Shown here piece by piece: positions 34,301-45,439 of a DNA stretch of 64,000 bases. The notes beneath the pieces are model-generated. The model was not told where the DNA came from. It saw nothing but the letters and a program-made list of their open reading frames with translations, and did no database searches. Made by a program: the position numbers and the translations under genes. Source of the DNA: Vitis vinifera (Eukaryota > Streptophyta > Magnoliopsida > Vitales > Vitaceae); contig NC_081822.1 in the NCBI RefSeq assembly GCF_030704535.1, forward strand, positions 14,439,001 through 14,503,000, in the 5' to 3' direction. The stretch's first letter is position 1, and each line of letters opens with the position of its first letter.

Positions 34301-35400
34301 TGTTTGCTCTAAATCTATCTAACAATCTTTATAAGTAAAATTTTATTACAAGTGCGATTTACAAGTCTGTTTACCAATTATTTATTTTTTTGTGAATTTT
34401 TTTAGTCTTAATATAATAAAAAAAACAATAATTTTATATAAATATAAATAAAATCAATCACACGAATGAATAAAACCATATAGCAATTTACTAGATATAA
34501 AAAATCACTGGTAATCTCGATTATTAAATAATATACTAAATATAGCAATTTATTGAGGTTTCGTTTTACAATGTGATCTTGCACTGCTCTATACTCCACC
34601 TTTATTGAGGTTGAGGTTTTGTTTTAAAATATGATCTCAATTGAAAGTTACTTTCAAGAAAAATCTTAAAAGTTCAAGAGTTAGAAGATGAAATTTTTAA
34701 GAATGATCATACTCCCTCATGATCTATTTATATTTATAAAACCTTCTCAGAATTGTGGAGAGTTTTTACTTCTAAAATATTATAAATATCATTTTTAAAA
34801 TTAAATATCAATTTAGAGATAATCACAATTTTAAAACTTATTAAAAAGATATTTCAAAAATTCTTTTTAGAATCCAATACATATTTAGAAATAAACATGA
34901 TTTTAAAACTTATCAAAATAATTTTTAGAATTAAAGATATAGAAAAAATCAAATTAGGAAATCAAAAGTATTATAATCTTAATTTCTTCTATTAGCTATT
35001 CCAAAAGTTTTATTAACCATAAATATATATTTACCTTAAATTTTACAACTCTGATCAATCCTAAGAAGTAAGTTGCATCTAATTAATAAGAAAAGAACAA
35101 AATCATCAATTAAATAAAATATCCTAATATTTTGATTAAAATTGTTTTGCCTTTCAATTAGGTTTGTTAATTTAATTATTGTTTGGAAGATTTTATCAAG
35201 TAAAAATCTTTTCAAATTTTAATAAAAAATCATGAATTTACCAAATAAAAATCCAACCATTAGAAAAATATAAAACAGTATTTGCACTGAATGTGGTGTC
35301 TTTTAAATTAAAAATGCTTGTTCAGAATTTTAAAATATGATGAATCAAGTTTTTAATCCTTATACAAAAGTTTCAAATGATTTATTAATATTTTCAAAAT
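34301..35400. other. AT-rich intergenic DNA
   Basis: No gene or clear repeat boundary. CCTTTATTGAGGTT / TTATTGAGGTT with ATGATCTCAATTGA-like blocks near 34550-34640 repeat once. Confidence 0.4.
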
Positions 35401-35990
35401 CAATCGTGGAAGAAGATGTACTTGTGTGGACCTGCATTTCGGCTCATGCGTTTCCCACTCGACGGCGAAACTCGCTTTTTTATTTTATTTGATGAAAATT
35501 TGATTTTTAGAAAGAAGACTTGGAGTCGCCACTTATTTTTGTTTTATTTTTAAAAGGGTAAACAAAATAAGAAAGAAAATCCTAAGTGCGACTCCTTATT
35601 TTGGAAAAGGTTATCTACGAAAAATCGGATCGGGCTCGGGGGTCAGGTTACTTATCAGGAAGGTACGGTAAAGACCATATCACCCCTCTAAGTCCCTAAA
35701 ATTGGGTCTCTACTAATAAAATGAAGCTGATGTGGCAATTGACAAGTAAATCAATGAATATCCTGAATGATCATGCACACATAAGAATCGAGACATGCAT
35801 AGACAACGATTAGAGGGAAGATGGGTACATACCTGGGTTACGAGTCACCATGCGCTATCAATAGAGAGGGTTAGTACACAATTTAGGAATAATCGCATGC
35901 ATGTCAAAGAGTAGGGTAAATCAATCATGTATAATAATCAAAGCAAACAATCAATCAATCAATCATGAAGTCACCCATGTAAGGCCCCAA
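35400..35990. repeat. Dispersed dicot repeat with a GAGTCGCCACTT block
   Basis: Distinctive words GGAGTCGCCACTTATTTTT, its echo AAGTGCGACTCC, then GGTCAGGTTACTTATCAGG and GGTACGGTAAAGACCATAT resemble a block I recall as widespread in eudicot repetitive DNA, probably from LTR retrotransposons. No ORF. The tandem array starts shortly after. Confidence 0.4.
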
Positions 35991-36219
35991 CCACAGCTCG
36001 TTTATTTTGCATGAATTAATATCACTGATTCTATTATTCCAGAATTATAAAAAAATTCATTCATGCTTATTGAAATCAAGAGAAACAGAAGATTGTTCGA
36101 AAAATGGAATTAAAACCATTGGAGGGGAAATCGGATTTTTGAAGTTCATTTGAAAAGTTGGAGTCTCGAAGGTTACTTAAAATTTGGAGTTTTACAGTTT
36201 ATTTGAAGATCAGACTTTC

Positions 36220-38130
36220 AGAAATTAAATGCGAGAATGAGAATTTTTAGAAATTAAATTTGAACGAGATTGGAAACTTGAAAATGATTTGAGAATTCGG
36301 GATTTTAAATGAGGGGATAAGTGGATGAGTGAATAAGTAAAGAAATGGAATAGTAACGATGGTGAAATAATAAAGATTAGGTAAATAATTGCGAAAGATG
36401 GAATTTTAGAAATTTGAAGATGTGAACTTAGAGTTTGAGAACTTAAGAATTTATTCAGGGATGAGATCTTTGGTATATGAATAATTGAATAAGTGGATGA
36501 GATAACATTAATAACGAGAATAATCATTAAACGACGATATTTGGACGGCGGAGCTTTTGAGGTTGGAAATTAGATTTGGAAGTCGGGTTCTGATGAATTA
36601 AACTTTAACGATTAGATTAAGTAGATAATATGGAATAATAACGCTACTTAACGGAAGCAATATTTTAAACGAATAGAAAGTGAGTAGTGGAATTTTTAAG
36701 ATTGAAAATTAAATTAGGACGTTGAATTTTTGAAGAGTTGGACTTTAAATAAATAAATAGATAGGGGATAAGAATTCTAATTACTGAAAATAACATTTAG
36801 GCGAATAATGGAATTTCTGGGATTGAAAGTTAAATTAGGACATGGGGTTTTCGAAAGATTGGACCTTATATGGATATGGGATAATGATTTTAATTGATGA
36901 GGATAAAATTTAAACGAATTGTAGAATTTTTAGGATTGAAAAATTAAATTAAAACATGAGATTTTTGAAGAACTAGATTTTAAATAAATAGATGAATATG
37001 AGATAATGATCCTAATTGATGAAAATAAGATTTAAACCAATTACTGAAAAATAAAATTAAGACAGAGGATTTTTGAAGGATTAGACTTTGAATAACTAAA
37101 TAAATATGAGATAATGATTTTAATTGATGAAAATAAGATTTAAACAAATATTTGAAGAATAAAATTAAAACATAGGATTTTTGAAGGATTAGACCAGATA
37201 GATAGATGAATATAGGATAATAATTCTAATTGATGAACATAAGATTTGAACGAATATTTGAAGAATTAAATTAAGACAATGGGATTTTTTGATGGATTAG
37301 ACTTTGAATAACTAATAAATATGGGATAGTGATTCGATTTATGAAAATAAGATTTAAACAAATATTTGAAGAATTAAATTAAAACATGGGATTTTTGAAG
37401 GATTAGACTAGATAGATAGATGAATATAGGATAATAATTCTAATTGATAAACATAAGATTTGAACGAATATTTGAAGAATTAAATTAAGACATGAGATTT
37501 TTTTGATGGATTAGACTTTGAATAACTAATGAATATGGGATAATGGTTCGATTTATGAAAATAAGATTTAAACAAATATTTGAAGAATTAAATTAAAACA
37601 TGGGATTTTTAAAGGATTAGACTAGATAGATAGATGAATATAGGATAATAATTCTAATTGATGAACATAAGATTTAAATGAATATTTGAGGAATTAAATT
37701 AAGACATGAGATTTTTTTTGATGGATTAGACTTTGAATAACTAATGAATATGGGATAATGATTCGATTTATGAAAATAAGACTTAAACAAATATTTGAAG
37801 AATTAAATTAAAACAAGGGATTTTTGAAGGATTAGACTAGATAGATAAATGAATATAGGATAATGATTCGATTTATGAAAATAAGATTTAAACAAATATT
37901 TGAAGAATTAAATTAAAACATGGGATTTTCGAAGGATTAGACTAGATAGATAGATGAATATATGATAATAATTCTAATTGATGAACATAGAATTAAATTA
38001 AGACATGGGATTTTTTTTTTTATGGATTAAACTTTGAATAACTAATGAATATGGGATAATGATTCGATTTATGAAAATAAGACTTAAACAAATATTTGAA
38101 GAATTAAATTAAAACAAGGGATTTTTGAAG
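36220..38130. repeat. Tandem array grading into a 214-bp higher-order repeat
   Basis: The basic unit of about 107 bp contains ATTAGACT, ATGGGATAATGATT, ATAAGATTTAAAC, ATATTTGAAGAATTAAATTA and ACATGGGATTTTTGAAGG. From 37187 two unit types alternate: type A (GATTAGACTAGATAGATAGATG) at 37187, 37401, 37615 and 37829, and type B (GATTAGACTTTGAATAACT) at about 37294, 37509 and 37724. This gives a 214-bp period. Units left of 37187 are increasingly divergent. After 37829 the order breaks down, and the array ends abruptly at about 38130. Confidence 0.85.
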
Positions 38131-38159
38131 GATTGGCATAAGGCCCTTCATCCACATGA

Positions 38160-38380
38160 ACTGGGCCTGGGCTCCAACTCAAGCCCAAGTCTAAAGTCTT
38201 CATGGGCAAGCCCAATACAACCACCCATCACAAACTTGGGCCTAGTGCCCCAACTCAGACCCAAGCCCAAAGTCTTCATGGGCAAGCCCAATACAACCAT
38301 CGCCATCATAGCTTGGGCCTAGTGCCTCAACTCAAGCCCAAGGCACCAGGCCAAACATGGGCAAGCCCAAGGCACCAATT
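38160..38380. repeat. GGGCC-rich tandem repeat, about 80-bp period
   Basis: Three units each carry GGGCCTnGnGCnnCAACTCA, AAGCCCAA, TCTTCATGGGCAAGCCCAA or a shortened form of these. They are far more GC-rich than the satellite to the left. The last unit runs directly into the ribosomal P2 copy. Confidence 0.75.
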
Positions 38381-38383
38381 CCC

Positions 38384-38720
38384 TCAATCAAATAAACTGA
38401 AGCCCATGTCCTCATCCGATTCCTCTTTCTCTTCCACCTTTTTCCTCATTCTTTGGTTCTGTGGCAGCAGGTGCTGCACCACTACCACCATCACTAGCTG
38501 CAACAACGACACCACCACCAGAAGGCACCGATGCCAATTTCTCTCTTCTAGATGCAATAAGCTTTGTTATATCCTTACCCTTAACTTCGGACAACAGCAG
38601 CTCAATCCCATCATCATCAGTTTCAGCTCCAACCGATCCGAGGATGCTCTTGAGGTCATCGGCGCAAGGGCTGACATTGCCTCCCAATACAACGAGCAAA
38701 TATGCAGCCATCACATTCAT
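38384..38720 (-). pseudogene. Intronless ribosomal protein P2 copy with a frameshift
   Basis: The minus-strand reading from ATG 38718-38720 matches cytosolic 60S acidic ribosomal protein P2: AAYLL.VLGGN, DLKSILGSVGAE, ELLLSEVKGKDI and KLASVPSGGG, followed by an Ala/Gly-rich hinge. Near 38436 an A-run (GAGGAAAAAGG) has one base too many, which shifts the frame and ends it at 38412. In the next frame the normal acidic tail (EESDEDMGFSLFD) and stop are still readable to 38384. Plant P2 genes have introns, so this contiguous copy is probably processed. No poly(A) or UTR remains: sequence homology stops right after the stop codon. Confidence 0.85.
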
Positions 38721-38734
38721 CTTTTGTTAAGAGA

Positions 38735-38880
38735 TGAGGTTTTGGAATTGCAAAGAAGATAGGAGTAGGTTGACCAATGATCTAAGGTTTACAATGGAAG
38801 AGAAGGCGACGTTAATGGCTGAATTCTCAGCATGGTCGGACGAGGCGCTAGGCGGTGCAGGTGACTGGGGCACCGGCGGG
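38735..38880 (+). other. Possible coiled-coil exon fragment, unrecognised
   Basis: Two abutting frames read DEVLELQRR and then EDRSRLTNDLRFTMEEKA, as if one charged heptad-like segment were broken by a small deletion. It then runs into GC-rich DNA with no clear frame. I do not recognise the family, and it may be chance. Confidence 0.2.
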
Positions 38881-38884
38881 CATG

Positions 38885-40130
38885 AGATCCGAGGCTGCGT
38901 CACGCCTGATGCAGGGCCGACGGCACCGTGAAGAGCTCTGGCGAAGCCTAGCTAGGCTTGGATGAGGAGGGCGGCCTAGGAGCTTGATGGACAGGGTGAC
39001 GAATGACTTATGGGATTTAAGGAAAAGTTAGCATGCATGAGAGGTTATGAAAGGGGTGCATGGAAGTGGGTATGAGAATATGGGCAATGGGTATACAAGA
39101 TGGCCATGCAGAACCATGCACAGGTGAGAGGAAAAATGGGTTTGGTGATGTGGTTAAATGGGTGTAAGCATGGGAACGAGGATATGGGTATCAAATGAAT
39201 TTCCAGTAGGTTTGCAAAGAGCAAATCAAGTCATGATGGCCAACAACTCATGAAAGAAAGAAAGAAAACTCAAAAGATAATCCCATGAGAACAGGTTAGT
39301 AATCACGCACAACGTGAGTATGAGCATGATCCAACACCAAAACAGAGTCTCTTGATGAAAAGAAATGGCATTAACACACAAAGGAATCAATAGTTCATAG
39401 GAATAATACCTGAGATGCCTCCTTTCACAGTGACTCCTTTGTCTATCCCCTCTCCTTGCTGATCCTCCAGAATATTCCCTCTTCCCTTCCACACCTCTCC
39501 TTTTCTTCCTCTGCCCAAACCTCTTTCACCAGCCGGTTTCTATCTTCTTGGGCAAGCTATTACCTACTTCTCTGTTCATCCCCTCAGCCGGTATGGGCTC
39601 CTCAATCTCATCCGACCATCATGTCCTCTGTCGTGTGCATGCAGCTAGGATCCATGCATGGAGAGGGGTCCCCCCACACTTGCCTAGGGTGCTACCAGCT
39701 CCTCCATGTGATGAGAAGGCACCCTTCCAATGCTATAAAAAAACCCTTAAAAAAACTAAAAAAACTTCGGCTCTTGAAAGGGGGTCTACAACTTGAATTC
39801 AATTGAGATTAGATTCCAAAACCATGAAAGAAGACTCAATTTCACAAATAAGAACATTAGTGAAAATATCAGAGATATTTTCTTGTAAACTTATTATATT
39901 TTATTTCTTCCTTTTATGTCTTTGTATTTCAAAAACCCGAATTTGTCATATAATGTAGAAGTTTGTTTATTAATTTTTTTGTTTGAAAATTATTAATTTT
40001 CTTTTGGTTAAGTTAGTTTGTTTAAATTGTTTTGTATTTTAATTAGTTTGTCAATTTAACATTATTGAATTATGTACTTTATATTACTAATTTTTTTCAT
40101 TTGTTTAATATATTTAAATAATGTATTTTA
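38885..40130. other. Degenerate intergenic DNA
   Basis: Contains irregular ATGGG-rich repeats (about 39000-39200) and the second member of the direct repeat pair (39802-39950). ORFs here show no recognisable domain. Confidence 0.4.
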
Positions 40131-40134
40131 GAAA

Positions 40135-40870
40135 GGAGACAAACATGTGACCACCTAGTAGAAACATTTATTAAGATCATAAAATAACGGAATGGTCCAT
40201 ATGGTGGATGGATAGGCCCACATATGTCCCCATGTATTCTTTCTAAAAAGACTAATGACTCATATATGACTTTAGTAAAAGATGGTATAACTATCAATTT
40301 ACCTTGTGAGTAGGCAGTACATGAATATTCATTGGGCGAAAGAATCTTCTGGTTCTTTAGTGGATGCCCGTGTGAGTGTTCAATTATTTGACGCATCATT
40401 GAAGACCCTAGGTGACCTAGCCTATCATGCCAAAGGACAAAAACTTTTAGGTCGTTGAACTTATGATTCATGACAACATATGATTCAATAAGCTTTATAG
40501 TTGTATGATACAACCCAGAGGAGAAAGTCGAGAGTTTTTCCATTATAAGCTTCTAGCCAGATATAATGGAAGTAATGTAAAGATATTCAACATTATCTTC
40601 ATTCATAGTTTCAATATGATATCCATTTCTGCAGATATCTTTAAAACTGAGCAAATTTCTTCTGGATTTGCTAGAATATAAAGGGTCATTTATATGGAAT
40701 CTAGTTTTATTTGACAATGTTATGTTTGCTCTTCCATAGCCTTCAACTAAGTTCATAGTACCAGATATGGTACTTACATTAGCTTTTATTAATGTCAATT
40801 CGAGGAAATATCTTTTATCTCAAAGAATTGTGTGTGTGGTCGCACAGTTTGCGAGACATACATCATCCTC
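40135..40870 (-). pseudogene. Copia protease and integrase start, degenerate
   Basis: Protease region at about 40560-40850: the usual active-site Asp is Asn (ANCATTH). The gag-pre-integrase motif WHDRLGHLG is at about 40430 and the start of the integrase core (IHGDICGPIHPP) at about 40215. The frame ends where the element is truncated. There is a stop between the two readings at about 40550. Confidence 0.75.
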
Positions 40871-41189
40871 ATTCATCTTGAGACCAAATAAAACATGAAT
40901 TTCATATATAACTAAAAAAAACAAGGCATAATGTAAACAACAAAAGAAAATCAGATGTAAATACAAGACATAATAATATATTATTTCATATATAAAGTAA
41001 CATCAATCAATGTTAATTTTCTCATCATTTATCAAATGGTCTGTTTTTTCATTAGGACCTCCAAAGAAATCAATGCATAGTAGGTTAGGTCAAATCGATG
41101 ACCCTCAGTAAAGTTCATCTCTATCTCTTTTCCTTTTGCTTTTATTAATGCTTGGTAAAGGTCGACCAAATGTTTGGGCATACGATAGG

Positions 41190-42034
41190 TACGCGACCAA
41201 TGCCCCTTCATACCACATCTATAACAATTATTATCATGGTTCTTAAGAGGTTTATCTTGTAAACGCTTCCCATTTTCTTGTTTTGCCTCAGTATTGTTCC
41301 ACTTCTAGTGGTGCAATGAGGCTTTCATTTTCTGAGAATTATTACTATAAGAACCATGGTATCGGGGATTTCTTCCACGACCACGACCACGTTCTCGTCC
41401 TCATCCATGTCCACGAGTTTGGGACAATAATGCATTCACTTAAAGGAATGGTTCAAATCTAGTTGGACGAGACTAGTGATTTCTCATCAAAAGCTCATTA
41501 TTTTGTTCAGCAACAAGAAGACATGATATTAATTCAAAATATTTTGTAAATCTACGCTCTCAATATTGCTGCTGCGGGAGCACATTCGAGGCATGAAATG
41601 TGGTAAAAGTTTTCTCTAACATGTCTTCTTCTATGATTTTTTTCTCCACACAGCTTTAATTGAGAGCTGATTTTGAAAAGTGCGGAGTTGTATTCACTAA
41701 CAGTTTTAAAATCTTGCAACCTTAGGTGCATCCCATCATATTGAGCTTTTGGGAGAATCACAGTTTTCTGGTGGTCATATCTTTCCTTCAAATTACTCCA
41801 TAGAGTAAAAAGGTCCTTTACTGTAAGATACTCATTTTTTAAACCTTCATGGAGGTGATGGCGAAGGGAAATCAATGTTTTTGCGCAATCCTACAGGGAT
41901 GCTTGATTTCCTTTTTTGATCGTAGCTCCAAGGTTCATTGCATCAAGATGTATTTCAGCATCAAGGATCCAAGATAAATAGTTCTTTCCTGAAATGTCAA
42001 GTGCCACAAATTCGAGTTTTGTGATATTCGACAT
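41190..42034 (-). pseudogene. Copia gag, degenerate
   Basis: The minus-strand reading from ATG 42032-42034 gives a UBN2-type Copia gag (ITKLEFVALDISGKNYLSW, then HHLHEGLKNEYLTVKD, FKISSQLKLCGE). Stops and small shifts break it. The zinc knuckle near 41215 reads CYRCGMKGHWSRTY, where the fourth ligand (usually Cys) is Tyr. Confidence 0.75.
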
Positions 42035-42247
42035 TGTCAAATAACTTCATATATATGACAAAACAATATTATTAGAATCAATTATAATAAATTGATAGCA
42101 TTGATATAACTTTGATTATAAACAAAATCAAATAATTTTTTTATAACTTTTAACAAAACAAATTAATAATAATATAAATATGTAAAATTTTATTCTATAT
42201 AAATAACTTCAAGTTTAAGATACGAGAATTATCTTCAGAGCAATTCG

Positions 42248-42560
42248 TGTTGATAATGTGTTGTAAAACGAAAATAAATGTGACTCAAATAAAGGTAGAA
42301 ATGGCTATGTATTACTTTAATATATATATAAAGGGGAGAAAGAAATCAAAGAAAAGAAGTGTTGAGAGAATGAAAGAAAGAGAAAGAGAGAGAATGAGAG
42401 GAAGAAAATATATTTCTTTTGCTCGGAAGGCTTCTTACATGGGGTGTAAGAAGCTTTTTATAGGCTTCACAATATGAACTCTCATTACTCATCTTAAAGA
42501 TGAGTAAATTGAGTTCATAAATAACCATCAATATGGTTATTCACCACTTTATTTACAACA
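42248..42560 (-). repeat. 5' LTR of the truncated Copia element
   Basis: On the minus strand it starts TGTTGTAAATAAAG and ends ATTATCAACA (TGTTG...CAACA). A TATA box (CCTATAAAAAGC) lies near 42463. Length 313 bp. No partner LTR is found in the window. Confidence 0.65.
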
Positions 42561-42606
42561 TTATTATTAGTATTATTATTATTATTATCATCATCATCCT
42601 CATCAT
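42561..42606. repeat. (TTA)n/(TCA)n compound microsatellite
   Basis: TTATTATTAG then TTATTATTATT then TCATCATCATCC units directly beside the Copia LTR. Confidence 0.85.
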
Positions 42607-43239
42607 CCTTGATATTATGTTTCCCATTTTTAAAAAACTTATTCATAAGGTGTCTATTTTTTTTAGATCAAATTAATAGTAATTTAATCCACTAATTTTT
42701 TTTTATACAGAGGTGGTTTATACTTTGGACCCATTATTGGAAAAAGAAAAAAAAAATCTTATGATTTCTTTTTCATAAAAAAAATATAAAATAAATAAAA
42801 ATTGTTGTACATCCATTATGATTAAAACAAACAAAAAAAAAATATTATCAAAGAAAGTAACAGATCACGTTATTTTTATTCTTGTTGTCTCCCGATAAGC
42901 TCAAAAAAAATTTAAAATACTACTATTTTAATCAAAATTTTCTGAACTTTTTTAATACCGACATATTTTTCCGACTAACACTCGATTTTATGCATCCAAG
43001 TGTGTTGGCTTTATCTAAAATTGATGGGGAAAAGGACAGAAAAGTTTTGACATTTGCAATTCAAAGCCCCTGGCATCATAGCAATTTGCGAATTCAACCA
43101 TTTCAAAATTAATTTTAAATCATAATGAGAAGTGGATTATTGGCGGACTGCCAAAAACCACGTGACACAAAAGAACAAATAAAAAGTAAGCCAATGGAAA
43201 CATAAAATTATTTTTGGGCCCTTGTCTTTGGTCCCGGTT

Positions 43240-43560
43240 TGATGTTTCGATTCCTCGTGATTTTCAACCGTCTGATCAAGATATGAATCGTCCGTCCCTG
43301 GGCCACACGAAGAATCCGAAAATGGATTAGAACAACGAAACGGCGTCGTTGTCCCGTACCAACCAGGAACTTCCACGTAAGCTAGTGACATGAGTTTGAA
43401 TCTTCGCAAAACCAATTAGTATCTCTATGACTGTATGAGATATTTGTTGCCTGTGGATGATTCAACCACGTGGAACACTCAATTTTGACATGTGGACACG
43501 TCAGGGTTAAATGATTGGTGATATTTGAAGACGTGTCGCCCAAAGACTTCTAGGAGTTTC
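43240..43560. repeat. G-box-rich block, copy 1
   Basis: Shares with 44888-45172 the ordered words TTCCTCGTGATTTT, AATCGTCC, AGAAGAATCCGAAAATGG, CGTCGT, TTCCACGTAAGCT and GACACGTCAnnGTTAAATGATTGGTGA. It contains ACGT cores including CCACGTGG (about 43469) and GACGTGTC. CCACGTGAC lies just upstream at 43159. No ORF is convincing. Confidence 0.7.
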
Positions 43561-43599
43561 GTTGACGGGTCACACGTAAAAATATCTATTTATGAGAAG

Positions 43600-44780
43600 G
43601 CTAATACCATCTTTACGAATGTGTTTTCCTTTTACTTTGTACCGTGAAGCGGCAAAAAGAAAATTAAAATATGAGAATGGAGGCTGTGAATGTTTTTTTT
43701 TTTTTAAAAAAAAATAATCCTGGAAAAAGATTTGTTTAGGAATAGTTTTAAAAATAGTTTGTTTTGATATTTTTTAGAATATGAGTGCAAATTTGAGACC
43801 AATTTCCTAAATGTTTTCAAAAATAATTTATAAAATATTATTTTAGAATTGTTATTTAATATTTTATAAAATAAAATTAATGTTTTTGAAAATAATTTTA
43901 TAAAAATAATATTTTAAAATAATTTTTGAAAATTATTATTTAGTGTTTTATAAAGTAAAAGCTCTACGAAAATATAAAATATTTTTAATCTACTTTTTAT
44001 ATATATTATTTTAGTTTTATTAATTCTTCGTGTTTACATAATTATTTTAAAAAAAATAATCATGAAAAAATAAGTGAAAATAAATATGTCACCTAGAAAT
44101 GTCATTTTTTTTTAAGAATATAATTTTATTTTTATTTTTTTGTTATTAAAAATATTTTTTCCTTAAAAATGAAAACTATTTTAAAAATCATTTATCAAAC
44201 AAGATCAAGGTCATGTGTTTTTTGAAATTTATTTTTAAAAACTATATTTTATTTTTTAACTTAAAAACAATTTTTAAAACTAAATTTAAAAAAATATGAT
44301 CAAATATACTCAGGTTTTTAACCTGAAAAAAACCGACAGCTCATACTTATTTTTTAGAAATTATTATCTATTTCACTTTAATTTTAAAAATTATTTTCAA
44401 AGAATAATGACTAAAAAAACAAAAACAAACCACTATTTTTAAATCACAAAATTAATAAATAGACTTTAAAATTTCATTAAATTTTATATATATTTCTTAA
44501 AAATAATATTTATCTATAATGATTTATTTTTATTTATTCCTCATATTTATATAATTATTTTAAAAAAAATCATTTAAAAAATAAGTGAAAATAGCTTAAA
44601 AACATTGAAATATGTACCCTCAATAAAGAAGAATGAAAGAAAAAGGAATTACACGATTTACCACTCATCCATCGTCATAGGAATAAATAAAAATGAGAAA
44701 CAATAAAAAAAAATTCAAAAAATAAATTATAACTATGAAAGAAAAGAATAACATTTTGTTTTATTATTCTTCACTGTTTC
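43600..44780. other. AT-rich spacer with foldback-like A/T repeats
   Basis: Repeated blocks such as TTTTAAAATAATTTTTGAAAA. No gene seen. Confidence 0.4.
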
Positions 44781-44887
44781 CCGTCCCGTCAGTAACTGCG
44801 TCATCCCTCCCAGATTCCGAAAACACGTGAAACAAGCAAATAAGAAGTGAAGCAATCCTCGAGCAAAATAAAATGGTTAAAAAGTGG

Positions 44888-45172
44888 AATCGGGTTCCCT
44901 TCCTCGTGATTTTAACCCGGAATCAAGATTCCAATCGTCCTGTATGGGCCCACAAGAAGAATCCGAAAATGGTACTAGAACCACGCAACGTCGTCGTATA
45001 TCTTTTTGCAAAAGGTCGAATTTCCACGTAAGCTGGGCGATAAGTTGGTACCACTTATTGTTATCGATTGTAATGTTTCCTTATGGAAAGCTTTATTTGA
45101 AGATTTTGGCTGTCCGAATGCAATCCCGCCACGTAGGAGAAGACACGTCAATGTTAAATGATTGGTGACCAA
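44888..45172. repeat. G-box-rich block, copy 2
   Basis: Partner of 43240-43560 in the same orientation, 1.65 kb apart and clearly diverged. AACACGTGAA lies just upstream (44823), and CCACGTAGG and GACACGTCA are inside. Confidence 0.7.
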
Positions 45173-45439
45173 CTGATCATTTTCATTGATGAGTGAGACT
45201 GTTGAAAGGTGTTTTGAGTGGTAAATGATCTCGGAATATTTCCCGGTCCTTTCTTTAGAAAAATCTGTTAAATTTGTATATAAAATTTGACTTACATGTA
45301 TTTTTCAAAAAGCCACCGCTATTTTTATCAAATATTTTTACGAACTTTTCACTAAAAACACATAAAGATAACAATTAGTTGGCAAAAAGTCTTAAAGAAA
45401 TAAAATAAAGTGAATAAATAATAGTAAGAACACGATTTG

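Larger units (their letters stand above)
40135..42560 (-). mobile_element. 3'-truncated, inactive Copia retrotransposon
   Basis: Read on the minus strand: one LTR (42248-42560), gag, zinc knuckle, protease, then the first third of integrase, where the match stops at about 40135. RT, RNase H and the 3' LTR are absent. Stops and lost catalytic residues show that it is dead. Confidence 0.8.

Noticed and set aside
38202-38762. 186-residue plus-strand ORF
   Set aside because: It runs antisense through the P2 copy and GC-rich repeats; composition follows the repeats and no domain is seen.
43137-43415. 92-residue minus-strand ORF
   Set aside because: It crosses the G-box block, has no domain, and the partner block at 44888 does not keep it open.
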